Assembly (NCBI GenBank): GCA_027596945.1
Contig: JADGJH010000533.1
Coordinates: 1-17,291 of the forward strand
Direction: 5' to 3'
Length of the DNA stretch: 17,291 nt
From: Physocladia obscura
Lineage: Eukaryota; Chytridiomycota; Chytridiomycetes; Chytridiales; Chytriomycetaceae
The position numbers were made by a program, and so were the translations under genes. Below are positions 1-9,105 of this stretch, in pieces (position 1 is the stretch's first letter; every line of letters begins with the position of its first letter). The notes under the pieces are model-generated. The model saw nothing but the letters and a program-made list of their open reading frames with translations, made no database searches and was not told where the DNA came from.

Positions 1-936
1 TAACGACACTAACCTATCATCAATCAATCAAATAGTCCAGTGTTATTTTCCTCACTTGTCGTGTGTATTTTTGTAATTGGTTCCGACAACCGCCACTGCT
101 ACCATAATTGCAATCGCCTTGTGGTATTGCATTTGTCTTGGATGGAAGCTGATTGAAAAAAGAGTGGCAACAATCAAAAAAAAAAGACAAAAAAAAAAAA
201 TTTCATTTCGAATAATAATGAATGTTGCAGATTTTTTTCGCAGTCCGTCCCACGTGACCTTCAAGACAAAAAAAAAAAAGTGGAAGAAAACAGCCTTAAC
301 AGCTGCCTGTGAAATAATAATTATTTTATTCAAAGTTTCTGTTTCGTTTGTTTCTTTCTCTTCATAGTCGAACCCGAATGCAGCACATAAAAACTGGATT
401 GTATTTTTTCTGGTACCAAAACAAACAGTTTATTGTTGGGCATAACTTTTCTCCACATCTCAATAGAATATAGAATAAGATTTTTGGTATGTTGCTGGTG
501 TTACCGGGCCTGCATCTGCTTGCTTTGGATTCGACAGACAAGATTGAATAATTATCAGGTAACATTCCTATCATCCATCAAGCAAAAATCACAGTATTCT
601 ACCCGTCTTCAAGTAACACGTATTTCTGTACTTTGTAGACTGTGAAGCTGCCAAATGAAAAAAGTACGATATCATAATGCAACTCTCAAACAGCGAGGCA
701 CTTGCGGGTGGACAAAATGGTTATGCTTTTGTGTTGTTACGGAATTCGTCTAAAATCTATTCCATAATACAATCACACAGAAACAGGACAAAAGAGAGGG
801 CAAAAGAGAGATAGTGTGTGTGTGTGTGAGGGAGTGAGAGGGAGGGGGGAACAAAAACGAAGGGAAAGAAGGGGTAAAAAGGGAAGAGAAAAAAAGAGAG
901 TGGAAACAAAAAAAACAAAAAACCTTGAAAAAACAA
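1..936. other. Non-coding region downstream of CAP gene 1
   Basis: No convincing gene is visible. Open frames here are short, low in complexity and interrupted by A runs (for example around 177-201 and 268-280). The right end (about 780-936) lies just behind the stop codon of the minus-strand CAP gene and is probably its 3' UTR and terminator region. It is strongly purine-rich on the plus strand, so the transcript would be pyrimidine-rich. Confidence 0.5.
814..828. repeat. (GT)n microsatellite
   Basis: Seven and a half GT units sit inside a longer G/A-rich stretch (about 780-945) next to the 3' end of the first CAP gene. Confidence 0.9.
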
Positions 937-2099
937 TCAAGAAGGATAAGAAATTCCCTGCAAGGCCAAAGCAAGTGCAGTATGAAAATCTGTCGGCATA
1001 TTCTCAAGCGAACTAGTAACACTTTCCAAATCCAATCCAATGTTGCATACAATCGCACCCCCATACGTCCCACACCCAATCTGCGTAAACCCAGTTCCTC
1101 CAGTCGGATCAACAGACCACCCCGCCGCATTCAGAAAATGGGTAATCTCGCCTTCATTTCCATTACCTTCTGCCTCCTGGGTAATCCACCCGAAATACGC
1201 GTCGGCGCACGTACTGTAGCCGAGAAACAGATTCTGACCCCAAGGCAGGTTCATACCCGAGCCCGAATATGTGTGGCAGTTATAGCAGCCAATTGTTTCG
1301 GCATACGCGGAGGACACGACGGCCCAGTTGGCGAGGCCCTGATTCCAGACGAGGTATGGGTTCGGGTTTCCGTAAAAATATCGGGCGTGGTTGTTGAGGT
1401 CAAGACATGCCTGATTAAATTCGGAAGACACGGTGACGGCGGCTTCGGCGGCAGTTTGGAAGTCGGAGGCGGCGATGATTTTGCATATTTCCAGGTTGTC
1501 ACCGTTGCAACCATTGATGGCTGGGGCAGGAAGGTTGCTAGTCGGAGACGGAATATTGGAGTCAGCAAGGTCGCCTGACGGAGTGACTTGAAAATTGCAT
1601 AGATTGTTAAGTTATATACGCGTTTGATGTTGTTGTGAATTATTTTTTGTTCTTTACCACTAGCAGCAGAAGTTGAGGCTGGCAGGTCAACAACCGACTG
1701 TGGAGCTGGGGCTGGGGCTTCAACAGTTGCAGACGCAGGTGCATCATTTTCCGTCTGTGGTGCCGGTGCCGGCGCCGTCGCATCTGTGGTGGGAACAACA
1801 TCAGGGGACTGAGTCGCGGAAACAGGAACCTCTGCGGTCGTGGCAGCAGCGACAACAGATGTTGCATCTGCGGTAGTAATGGTTGTTGCCGTGGCAACAA
1901 CTAAAGCATCAGAGGTAGCTACTGGGACACCTGTCGGAGGAACGTACTATTATTCATTTCCAAAAGATGATCGTTAAATTTGATCACATAAACTGGTGGC
2001 ATTTCATGTATTGTTCACCTGGGGTGCGCACTTCTTCGCACTTGCTCCAATAGTCGCTGTCCCTGCCAATATAATCGCCAACACACTCAGGATTTGCAT
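937..2099 (-). CDS. Secreted CAP-domain (SCP/PR-1-like) protein 1
   Basis: Three exons on the minus strand: 2099-2019, 1946-1658 and 1574-937, giving 335 residues. Introns are 72 nt (GTGAAC...ATAG) and 83 nt (GTAAAG...TCAG; an AAG 12 nt upstream would also keep frame). Residues 1-21 form a signal peptide (MQILSVLAIILAGTATIGAS), followed by AKKC. Residues about 28-150 are a Thr/Ala/Pro-rich linker, likely O-glycosylated. The CAP domain is about residues 176-320: FNQACLDLNNHAR, LVWNQGLANWA, CYNCHTYS, WGQNL, WITQE, THFLNAAGW, IGCG and IVCN. The usual GENL reads GQNL, and the usual GHF reads THF. Known CAP proteins are extracellular and several fungal ones bind sterols or lipids; that function here is inference. 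The gene is a close paralogue of its upstream neighbour, with the same exon-1 layout. There are eight Cys in and just before the CAP domain. Confidence 0.9.
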
Positions 2100-2731
2100 G
2101 GGGAGAATAATTTTAATAATAACAATTAGCGATGTTGCATTCGATTATATATTATTTCTAGAAAAGATTTGAAAAAAAAATTTAATTAACCTACTGTAAA
2201 TAAAATTATTATGGAAAGAGAGAAAAATGTTTTATCCAGTAATCTTGCAGCAGAAAATACTGCTTTTTCACGCGACGGTCAACACAGCTAAACGGATCGC
2301 AAAATGACGCGAAAGTTTATGGTTGCTGCAAAATACATAATATTGATTGATCAGTAAGACAAAAAAAAAAAACAACAAAAAACCTAAAAAACAAACCCTT
2401 AATTTGCAAAAGAAAAAAAAATTCAAATCTAAAATTTCGGCATTGAGTTATTGCAAATGGTTTGTCTGCTGAAAAACAAGTCAAGTTGTAGTATCGACGC
2501 TATTCATCAATTTTGAAAACTAGGGCAATAGCAATCAACAGTAAATTATCAAATTGAATCGCAATGGACATTTAAATTCAACCTGGTACGTGATGGCAAC
2601 GGGAGAATGTTGACAAGTATTCTATTCGACAACAAAAGACAAATAACCGAAACAGCGATTGAAAGAGAGAGATAAAGAGAACAGAAAAAGATAAGTGCAA
2701 AGTCTAGTTGTATTTAACCGCAAAACACAAA
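2100..2731. other. Intergenic region between CAP genes 1 and 2
   Basis: A+T-rich DNA of about 630 nt with no visible gene. It holds the promoter of CAP gene 1 (left) and the 3' UTR of CAP gene 2 (right). The stretch 2632-2700 is purine-rich on the plus strand, so the CAP2 transcript is pyrimidine-rich behind its stop codon, as in CAP gene 1. Confidence 0.5.
2144..2151 (-). promoter_or_regulatory. TATA-like box of CAP gene 1
   Basis: The minus strand reads TATATAAT about 45 nt upstream of the ATG at 2099. CAP gene 3 has TATAAATA at nearly the same distance. In A+T-rich DNA such matches occur by chance, so this is only suggestive. Confidence 0.3.
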
Positions 2732-3834
2732 TCAGACAACGTAAACGGAACCCTCCAAGGCCAAAGCAAGAGCAGTATTGTAGTCTGTGGGCATGCTCGC
2801 AAGCGCGCCGGAAACATCGCCGAGGCCGTAATTGCACACAATAGTGTCTCCGTAGGCGCCGCAGCCAATCTGGGTGTAGCCCGTGCCGCCTGTTGGATCG
2901 ACGGCCCAGCCGGCGGCATTCAGGAAGTGGCCGACCTCGCCGCCGGCGCCGTCGCCGAGGGCCTCCTGGGTGACCCAGCCGTAGTAGGCGTCGGGGCACG
3001 AGCTCTCGCCGACGTAGAGGTTCTGGCCCCAGGGCAGGTCGCCGGCCGAGTACGAGTGGCAGTCGTAGCAGCCGAGGGTGTCGGCGTAGGCGGAGGACAC
3101 GACGGCCCAGTTGGCGAGGGCCTCGTTCCACACGAGGTACGCGTTGGGGTTGCCGTACAGCGAGCGCGCGTGGTTGTTGAGGTCGAGGCACGCCTGGTTG
3201 AAGTCCGCCGCGACGGACGCGGCGGCGGCGGCGGCCGTCTGGTAGTCCGTGGCCGCGATGGCCTGGCACACGGCGAGGCTGTCGCCGTTGCAGCCGTTGG
3301 CCGCCGGCGGCGGGAGGTCGCTGGCCGACGGCAGCGCCGCGTCGCCAAGGGCGCCCGACGACGCCACGGCCGCCGCGCTTGTCGTCGTCTGCACCGCCAC
3401 GGCGTCGGTCGTCGTCGTCGTCGTTGCCGGCGCTGCCGCGTCCACTTGCGACTGCGCGGCCGGGGCCGGTGCCGGGTCGCCTGTCGTGGCTGCTGCTCCC
3501 GCCGCGTCCACTTGAGTCTGTGTCGCTGGTGCTGCCGTGTCGGTCGTTGTTGTTGGTTCCGTGCCAGTCTCCAAAGCATCGTCGGTTGTGATGGTCGTGA
3601 TTGTTACCGACGGTGCGACATACTGGAGAGTCAGTCATATTAGTGACATTAGTAAATAGCCACTTCTCTAAATTCAACTGCCCTCAACCACCCCATTTAT
3701 GCCAAGGCCGCGGCTAGAACAATCGTTGTTCGGTCGTCACCATTTATTGCACTCACATGTGGCTGGCACTTTTTTGCACTGACGGCGGTGACGGCAACAG
3801 CAGCCGCAAGCGCGATAATGTTGCGGAACTGCAT
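2732..3834 (-). CDS. Secreted CAP-domain (SCP/PR-1-like) protein 2
   Basis: Two exons on the minus strand, 3834-3757 and 3622-2732, give 322 residues. The 134-nt intron has GTGAGT, two ACTAAT-type branch sites and CAG. Exon 1 encodes the signal peptide (MQFRNIIALAAAVAVTAVSA) plus KKCQPH. A Thr/Ala/Pro-rich linker runs to about residue 140. It contains two copies of a QVDAA-type motif (TQTQVDAAGAA and AAQSQVDAAAPA). The CAP domain starts near residue 166: FNQACLDLNNHARS, YLVWNEALANWA, CYDCHSYS, WGQNLYVG, WVTQE, GHFLNAAGW, YTQIGCG and IVCNYG. Thus the two cavity His and the second Glu are present, but the Glu of GENL is Gln. The coding DNA is extremely G+C-rich (3301-3360 is 85% G+C, counted by eye), unlike its sister gene. 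A secreted cell-wall or medium protein is likely; lipid or sterol binding is known for the family but not shown here. Confidence 0.92.
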
Positions 3835-4866
3835 CTTCTTTTCTCTATTCTCTATTATTTTTTTATTCCTTGGAAATTTTCTCCTATTCTCCGGGAAAAA
3901 AATATATTAAAAATTTTTCGACAGTCGTGATTAAATTGCATAATTGGCCTCCCTGCCTCTTTTGCAGAAAAAAAAAAAAAAATGATGTAATGAGTATCCG
4001 TCTTGACAAATAAGTTTAGTGTCCTTTTGGCATCTCTTCAGATGTAAGTAACGTCAAACAAAAATTCACGGATCAGACAATTTTCATTGCCAAGACTACC
4101 AAGAATAGCGTCAAAATACATGTATATGAAATGTGTCTAAATAAAAGCGCGAGTAAGAAATAATCTATTGCTGGTTACACATTCAAGAAGACACAAGACC
4201 AAAAAGCAATAAAATAATAAAAACGCCAAGAAATCCATTATCAAAAAATTAAAAAAATATTCAAAGACCTGGTCGATGACATACGAAAAATTAAACATAA
4301 TCACGGCTAAGGTCACTATAAATTGGAGCAGGAATTGAGACTCTGGACTCGAATCCCAAAATTGTCTTGTTTTATAGCTTGGTTTCTTGTCTCGCTCTTT
4401 GATTGGCTTAACGCATTTTTGGACACGGGTATTTTACATAAAATATTAAATTGAACAAATACGTGAACTCCAATCACTATTGCAAAATTGAATAGAAAGT
4501 TTCTGGAGCATCATGCATTTCTTTTTTTCTTATTTTTTATTTCTTATTTTAGGTGTATCAAAATAGCATCCTCTCACAATTAATAAATCACCTATCTTGG
4601 CGAAACTGGTTGAGTTGAACTCAATGTTCTTCCATTGACATGAGTAAAACTATAATCTTTTTTTGCTACTGTAATATGCGTTTGACCATCCTGGCAATTA
4701 GCAGCCGCATTGAAAAGGTGAATCAAATCCAAAAGTCATTGTCAACAAGATATTTCCATCCCAAAATCCCACCTTTTTCGCAAAAAAAATTTTTTTTCCT
4801 GCTCGAACGATTTATTTTCGCCGCGCTGGTGATGATTAATCTTCAACAAACCTTGAGTTTTGCTTC

Positions 4867-5043
4867 ATGAAAATTTTTTTATCAATATTTGGGGTGTTGA
4901 CTGAGGAGGAAAGGAGGTTGTTGACTCTTTTGGGCCGAGGTATGATTGTCATGCCAGCAGTATTTGGAAAATGGGACTATGGACAAGAGAGTATGAAGTT
5001 TTTGAACCGTTCATACTTTTTTTTTTTTTTTGGAATTTTCTGA
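4867..5043 (+). other. Short open frame, possible exon or relic
   Basis: An ATG-started frame of 58 codons. Its first 46 or so codons look protein-like: MKIFLSIF, then LTEEERRLLTLLGRG, MIVMPAVFGKWDYGQES and KFLNRSY. It then runs into a T15 tract read as Phe. No family is recognised. It may be a chance frame, a decayed exon, or an exon followed by an intron, though no clear splice site was found. Confidence 0.15.
5017..5031. repeat. T15 homopolymer
   Basis: An uninterrupted run of 15 T inside the intergenic region. It is prone to length error in sequencing. Confidence 0.9.
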
Positions 5044-5501
5044 TTCATTCATCAGGTGCAGCAATCAATAATCTTATCAAGCCAATCGAACACAAATCTT
5101 GACTTCTGATCTCATCATCCATTATTTCAAGATCAGAATCTGCTGATTTTTGGAAAATGTTTGTTGGCATGGCACAGTTGAGTTCACAAGACAAAATTAT
5201 TCCTGTAAACCGTCCGACCCAAACTCATTTTTCTATGAAGTATTTGCCTCTCAGCCACTGTCAGAATTATGCTGAGCAATGGGATGAACATGAGTGCTTA
5301 CTAGATTGGCATTTCTTGTTGGAAAGAAATCGTATGTGCCATCCAGTCATCCATATATCCTGATCATTTAAACCAAGGAAAATCGTATGTCTATTTACTA
5401 AACCAAACATTTCAAATGGCCAGATATTCAAACCCATAATGAACATGTTTGTCTACACCAGAGCCTTTATTGCAGAAACCCATTCATAAATTATTCCAAC
5501 T

Positions 5502-5523
5502 GAAAAAAAAAAAAAAAAAAAAA
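5502..5523. repeat. A22 homopolymer
   Basis: An uninterrupted run of 22 A, preceded by ACTG. It could be a slippage tract or the poly(A) tail of a retroposed copy. I saw no target-site duplication or coding sequence that would favour the second. Confidence 0.9.
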
Positions 5524-6242
5524 CTTGGCACAGCCAGTTTTTCGAGAAGGCAATGCATTGAAAAATTTACAAAAATGAATTAAAAAATAATAAAAAAATA
5601 AAAATCAAATCAAATTTTGGTTGAATCACGAAACATGGATAAAACATTTGTAACTGTGCAAGGCAAACTTCAAAATAGGTTCAAAGAAATGAAAAATCCT
5701 CTTTTTTCTTATTTTTTCCATCTCGCACAACGCAAAAAACTCAGTGTATTCACACAGATTGTCTTTTTCACTTGGATTGAATTTTATTTATTGCTTGTTT
5801 CTTAAATAAAATTCAAGAAGTAAGTCTTTTTTCGTCCTAATTGTATTTATTCTCTGTTCAGCATTAAAATAGGAGGGTTTTAACCAATAAAATTTTGTTC
5901 AGCAAAAAAGAAAAAAATTCAATTTGGAAATCTGCATTGCAAAAATGTTTGGAAACAACTTTAGAACTCACTGAAATTTGGCCGAATTTTGCGCAGCTCG
6001 CAGCTCTTGGAAAGATAAAAGAGACAGAGCAAATTCTGCTTTTGTGTCCTCGGTGGGAAGGGATTGGGTGATCATCATCCATAAGAATGTAAAATAACCA
6101 ATCAACTATCTTGTTTGTTTGTATGCGGTACGACAAGACAGCATAAAGAAGCTTAATTATTGCTAGCGGAATGTTATGAGACAAGTTAAAGCTCGTTTGT
6201 GAAACTCACTCTCAGTATAATGAAAAGTTAATTAAAATTTTG

Positions 6243-7197
6243 ATGAAATCAGAGAAACTGATTGCCTTGTTGGTCATGTTTGCCGCCACGGCCCTGGCGG
6301 AGGTGATTACAGCGGCGACAGGAATTACTTATACTGGACAACTGAGCGCTGATGGACAGTCTGTCGTGTTTACAGTGACTGCTCCTGTGTAAGAGTTTTT
6401 TCGTGTGGTTCCCGGTTCAGTTATATTAAGATGCTGTCAACAGAGGTACAACATGGGTGGGAATTGGGTTTGGCAGTGGATCGATGGCCTCGAACTCTTC
6501 GACCGTACTTCACATTGCTTGGTACACTGGAACGCAGTTTGTCATATCGGACAGATATGGTGGAGGCGGAACTGCGAACTATAATTCGGCAAACCCAGAC
6601 GAGCTTCTCCTTCTCGAAGGCACCGCTGTCGATTCAAGCGGAAACTGGAATGTCGTATTTTCGCGGTCCAGCCAAGGCCTCTCGGCCGGTTTTACTGATA
6701 ACTTCCTCTATGCTGCACTTACCGGCTCGGGGTTAATTACTAGCGCCGACCCCAGTGCGTCTATTTCAATTCATAATCTCAACGGCCGTCTTTCAGGAAA
6801 CTTGATTGGTTCTCGCTCTACTTTTTTTTTTGTTCATTTTTCAATACTTAGACGGTAACTAATCGCTAAGTCAACAGACCCTGCTCCAACAACAACTACA
6901 ACAACCATAACGGCAGTAACAACTGCGACTGTTGATTCGCCTATTGTAGCCACAACTGATTCTCAAATTATTGTGCTGTCTCCTGTCCCTGCTATTATAG
7001 CAACAACGACTGTTGCCGATTCCGCGCCTATTCCTCTCGCCACACAACCAATATCCTCCAACGATATACCCCAATTCATTGGATCTCCCGTCGAAGAAAA
7101 TGTTTTGAATACGAGTGGCGCATATAAAGGGTCTCTTAATGATAGCAGCATCATCGGTTTAACTTTAATTCTTGTGGCGCTGTCTTTGCTTTTGTGA
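6243..7197 (+). CDS. DOMON-domain surface protein with GPI-anchor signal
   Basis: Three exons, 6243-6388, 6444-6808 and 6878-7197, give 276 residues. Introns are 55 nt (GTAAGA...ACAG) and 69 nt (GTTCTC...ACTAAT...ACAG). Residues 1-19 are a signal peptide (EKLIALLVMFAATALA). The DOMON domain spans about 27-165: ITYTGQL, VVFTVTAP, TTWVGIGFGSGSM, VLHIAWYTG, NPDELLLLEG and SISIHNLNG. Met63 and His159 stand where cytochrome-type DOMON domains (cellobiose dehydrogenase, AA8 type) place the axial haem b ligands. Residues about 172-230 are Thr-rich. The tail NTSGAYKGSLNDS followed by a hydrophobic end (IIGLTLILVALSLLL) fits a GPI-attachment signal. No partner dehydrogenase or cytochrome b561 domain is fused. 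The role is probably electron transfer or sugar binding at the cell surface. The neighbours are CAP genes on the opposite strand. Confidence 0.85.
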
Positions 7198-7729
7198 AAT
7201 TATTTTTTTTCTCCTTTTATTAGACTTTTTTTTTAACATACAATTACAATAAATTTTTTCTTTTGCTTTTTAACAAGTTTTTATTGATGGCTTTAGCATA
7301 TTGGTTATTTTTTATTTATTTTTATTTTCAGCTCGCGTCGGCTGAATTCAAAGTTTTTGCTTATTAACTATTAACATATCATTTCTAATGCCAATGCAAA
7401 CAACGAAAAGCTACATACAAAGTACAGATGAAAGACTCTGTGATGGTGTTGGCACAAAGAAGACGAGATATGATCGTTTAGAAGTCCACAACCTTTTTCT
7501 GACTGTGATGAATTGGCTCTTCCCCAAAACTCCACCAAAATAGAGTTTTACAAAAGAAAACAAAAGAGTACCCTCTTTCTGTTCTGAGCAATAGAAGATA
7601 AAATTTTATTGGTTCATTTCTGGGTAAGGTGAAAAATGAGTAAAAATGAAAAGGAAGAAAGAAGAGCCAAGGGAACAAAGATTATAAAAAGATTATGAGG
7701 TAAAAAACGCAGTGTATATTTTCAGTTTT
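7198..7729. other. Convergent 3' region between DOMON and CAP gene 3
   Basis: About 530 nt of A+T-rich DNA holding the 3' ends of two convergent genes. An AATAAA lies at 7248-7253 for the DOMON gene. On the minus strand, TTTATT at 7611-7616 gives a possible AATAAA for CAP gene 3. No gene is seen. Confidence 0.5.
7248..7253 (+). terminator. Candidate polyadenylation signal of the DOMON gene
   Basis: AATAAA lies 51 nt behind the TGA stop and follows T-rich DNA. The placement fits, but the motif is common by chance in this composition. Confidence 0.4.
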
Positions 7730-9055
7730 CTAAAGTCCATAATTACAGACAACAGCAACATTTCCGTTCTCAGATGCAACGCCGCATCCAATGCTGACAT
7801 ATGCAGCTGCAAATCCTAGATGCCGTTGCTGTTTTAGAAACCAATGACACGAAATAAAAAAATTTAAAAAAAGCTTACCGACAACATTATTGAAATGCCC
7901 TTGAGCTACATTGACAGAATCTTTTCCTGCTGCTTCATTCGTCACCCACCCCGCATAAGCTGCTTGGCAAGAATTCTCACCAAGAAATAAGTTTTGACCC
8001 CAACTAGTTCCCGCGCCCGAATTGGTGTGGCAATCCCAGCAGTTATTTGTTGCTGAATATGCTGCAGATGCGGCTGCGTATGTTGCGAGAATATCGTCCC
8101 AGTATAGTAAGTTGACGCCGTAATTGTAGTGGTTCCGAGCGTAGTTTGTGAGGTCGACACAACCTTGTGAAAAAGATTCGCCAGAGACATCTGGAGGGTT
8201 ATCGGTCATGGCAAGAGGTTCACAGTTGAATTCCGAACAATTTCCACCTAATTCCACTGTGGTCGTTATGGTTGACGTTATGGTGATAGTTGTAGCTGTA
8301 TCAATAGCTGTGGTTGCAGTTGTGGTCATAGCTGTGGTTATAGTTGCGGTTTTAGTTGTGCGTGTAGCTGTGCTTGTAGTTGTGGCTGCAATTGTCGTTG
8401 GTACGTGATACGGTACCAACGCCATATATGAAGTAACAGCATAAGTCTTTATAGACGTCGAAGTTGTGGCAGCAAGTTGCGTTTCCTTGAAAATAAAAAG
8501 TTATTTTCCTAAACAATTCAAGGAAAAAAAAAGAAAAAAAAATGCACAGCTTACTTTCGTAACAATAGGAACTGATTTCACTTGCATATATAATATTGAG
8601 CTTATTTTAGCAGTAGAATTTTTGTTTGTTGACACCATTGTTGTTCCTGTTGAAGAAACTGCCGGTAAGGTTATAGTAACGAAAATTGAGCTTGCTGGAG
8701 CTGCAAATGCAGCTGTTGTAATGGTTGATTCTAGAGCTGTAACTGCCAGTGCAACTGTTGTGGTCGAAGTTGTCGTTGCAAAAGTCGAAGAAACCAATCC
8801 ACACACGTAAAATTGACCAGCCTGCACACAAACTTGTCTGCCATCAGAAGACTAAGAAATAATAAAATTAATGAAAATACTATTAAGGTTTTGCAAAAAA
8901 TATACCTGCTCGGAAGCAACTTGCTGGCAAGTGGCGTAACTAAACTTGTAGTTGTCACATACTTGAATACGTCGGCGCTGTACATGCTGCGAGCTCACGA
9001 TTTGCAGGAGTACAGCAAATGACGTCACGATTATCGAAAATGCAGCTTGTTTCAT
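7730..9055 (-). CDS. Secreted CAP-domain protein 3 with N-terminal Cys module
   Basis: Four exons on the minus strand: 9055-8906, 8851-8555, 8485-7879 and 7815-7730, giving 379 residues. Introns are 54 nt (GTATAT...TTAG), 69 nt (GTAAGC...CAAG) and 63 nt (GTAAGC...CTAG). Residues 1-23 are a signal peptide (AAFSIIVTSFAVLLQIVSS). A small module follows with Cys33, Cys43, Cys58 and Cys67 (RIQVCDNYKFSYATC, GRQVCVQAGQFYVCG); I do not recognise its family. Residues about 70-228 are a Thr/Ala/Val linker, encoded in part by a degenerate short repeat (8254-8400). The CAP domain is about 254-379: FSQGCVDLTNYAR, LLYWDDILATYA, CWDCHTNS, WGQNLFLGE, WVTNE, GHFNNVVGF, VSIGCG and VVCNYGL, then stop. The usual HAR is YAR, and GENL is GQNL. 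The N-terminal module may be a carbohydrate or wall anchor (inference). Confidence 0.85.
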
Positions 9056-9082
9056 TTTGATTTTTGATTTTTGATTTTTTGA
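9056..9082. repeat. TTTTTGA tandem repeat in the CAP3 leader
   Basis: Three to four units of T(4-6)GA directly precede the CAP gene 3 start codon (TCAAAAA units in the transcript). The tract probably lies in its 5' UTR. Confidence 0.7.
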
Positions 9083-9097
9083 TGCACCTCCTTAAAT

Positions 9098-9105
9098 TAT
9101 TTATA
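9098..9105 (-). promoter_or_regulatory. TATA-like box of CAP gene 3
   Basis: The minus strand reads TATAAATA about 43 nt upstream of the ATG at 9055, a spacing like that at CAP gene 1. It may drive transcription with a very short leader. Confidence 0.35.

Larger units (their letters stand above)
3835..6242. other. Long A+T-rich intergenic region
   Basis: About 2.4 kb between the divergent CAP gene 2 and DOMON gene. The outer ends must hold both promoters. Apart from homopolymer runs and one short open frame (4867-5043), I see no gene. Open frames of 60-106 codons occur (for example 4640-4870, 5157-5363, and 5864-6184 on the minus strand) but lack family motifs. CpG is at ordinary frequency here (about 10 in 3961-4320), unlike the right end of the window. 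Confidence 0.5.

Noticed and set aside
750..1130. A 126-codon minus-strand frame with Phe/Ser/Thr-rich tail
   Set aside because: It crosses the end of CAP1 out of frame and runs through the simple purine/pyrimidine and GT repeat tract.
925..1578. A 217-codon plus-strand frame over CAP gene 1
   Set aside because: It is an antisense shadow of the CAP1 last exon. The minus strand gives a full CAP domain with correct splice sites.
1575..1657. A possible 71-nt alternative form of CAP1 intron 2 ending at AAG (1587)
   Set aside because: Both acceptors keep frame; the CAG form was chosen because it is the canonical site and its product (SAASGDLAD) lines up better with CAP2. The alternative is not excluded.
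2708..3643. A 311-codon open frame on the plus strand, antisense to CAP gene 2
   Set aside because: It exists because the very G+C-rich CAP2 exon has few stop trinucleotides in any frame. The peptide is Arg/Gly/Ala/Val-rich, without motifs, and the minus-strand CAP reading is unmistakable.
2622..3677. A 351-codon minus-strand frame, longer than the CAP2 exon frame
   Set aside because: It is out of frame with the CAP domain and reads as Arg-rich nonsense; its length again reflects high G+C.
4336..4360. A tRNA-like string (CTCTGGACTCGAATCCC) resembling part of a tRNA
   Set aside because: No A box or pairing acceptor stem lies at the required distance on either strand.
5864..6184. A 106-codon minus-strand frame upstream of the DOMON gene
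   Set aside because: No motifs, no signal peptide, mixed composition; it lies in the promoter region and is likely chance.
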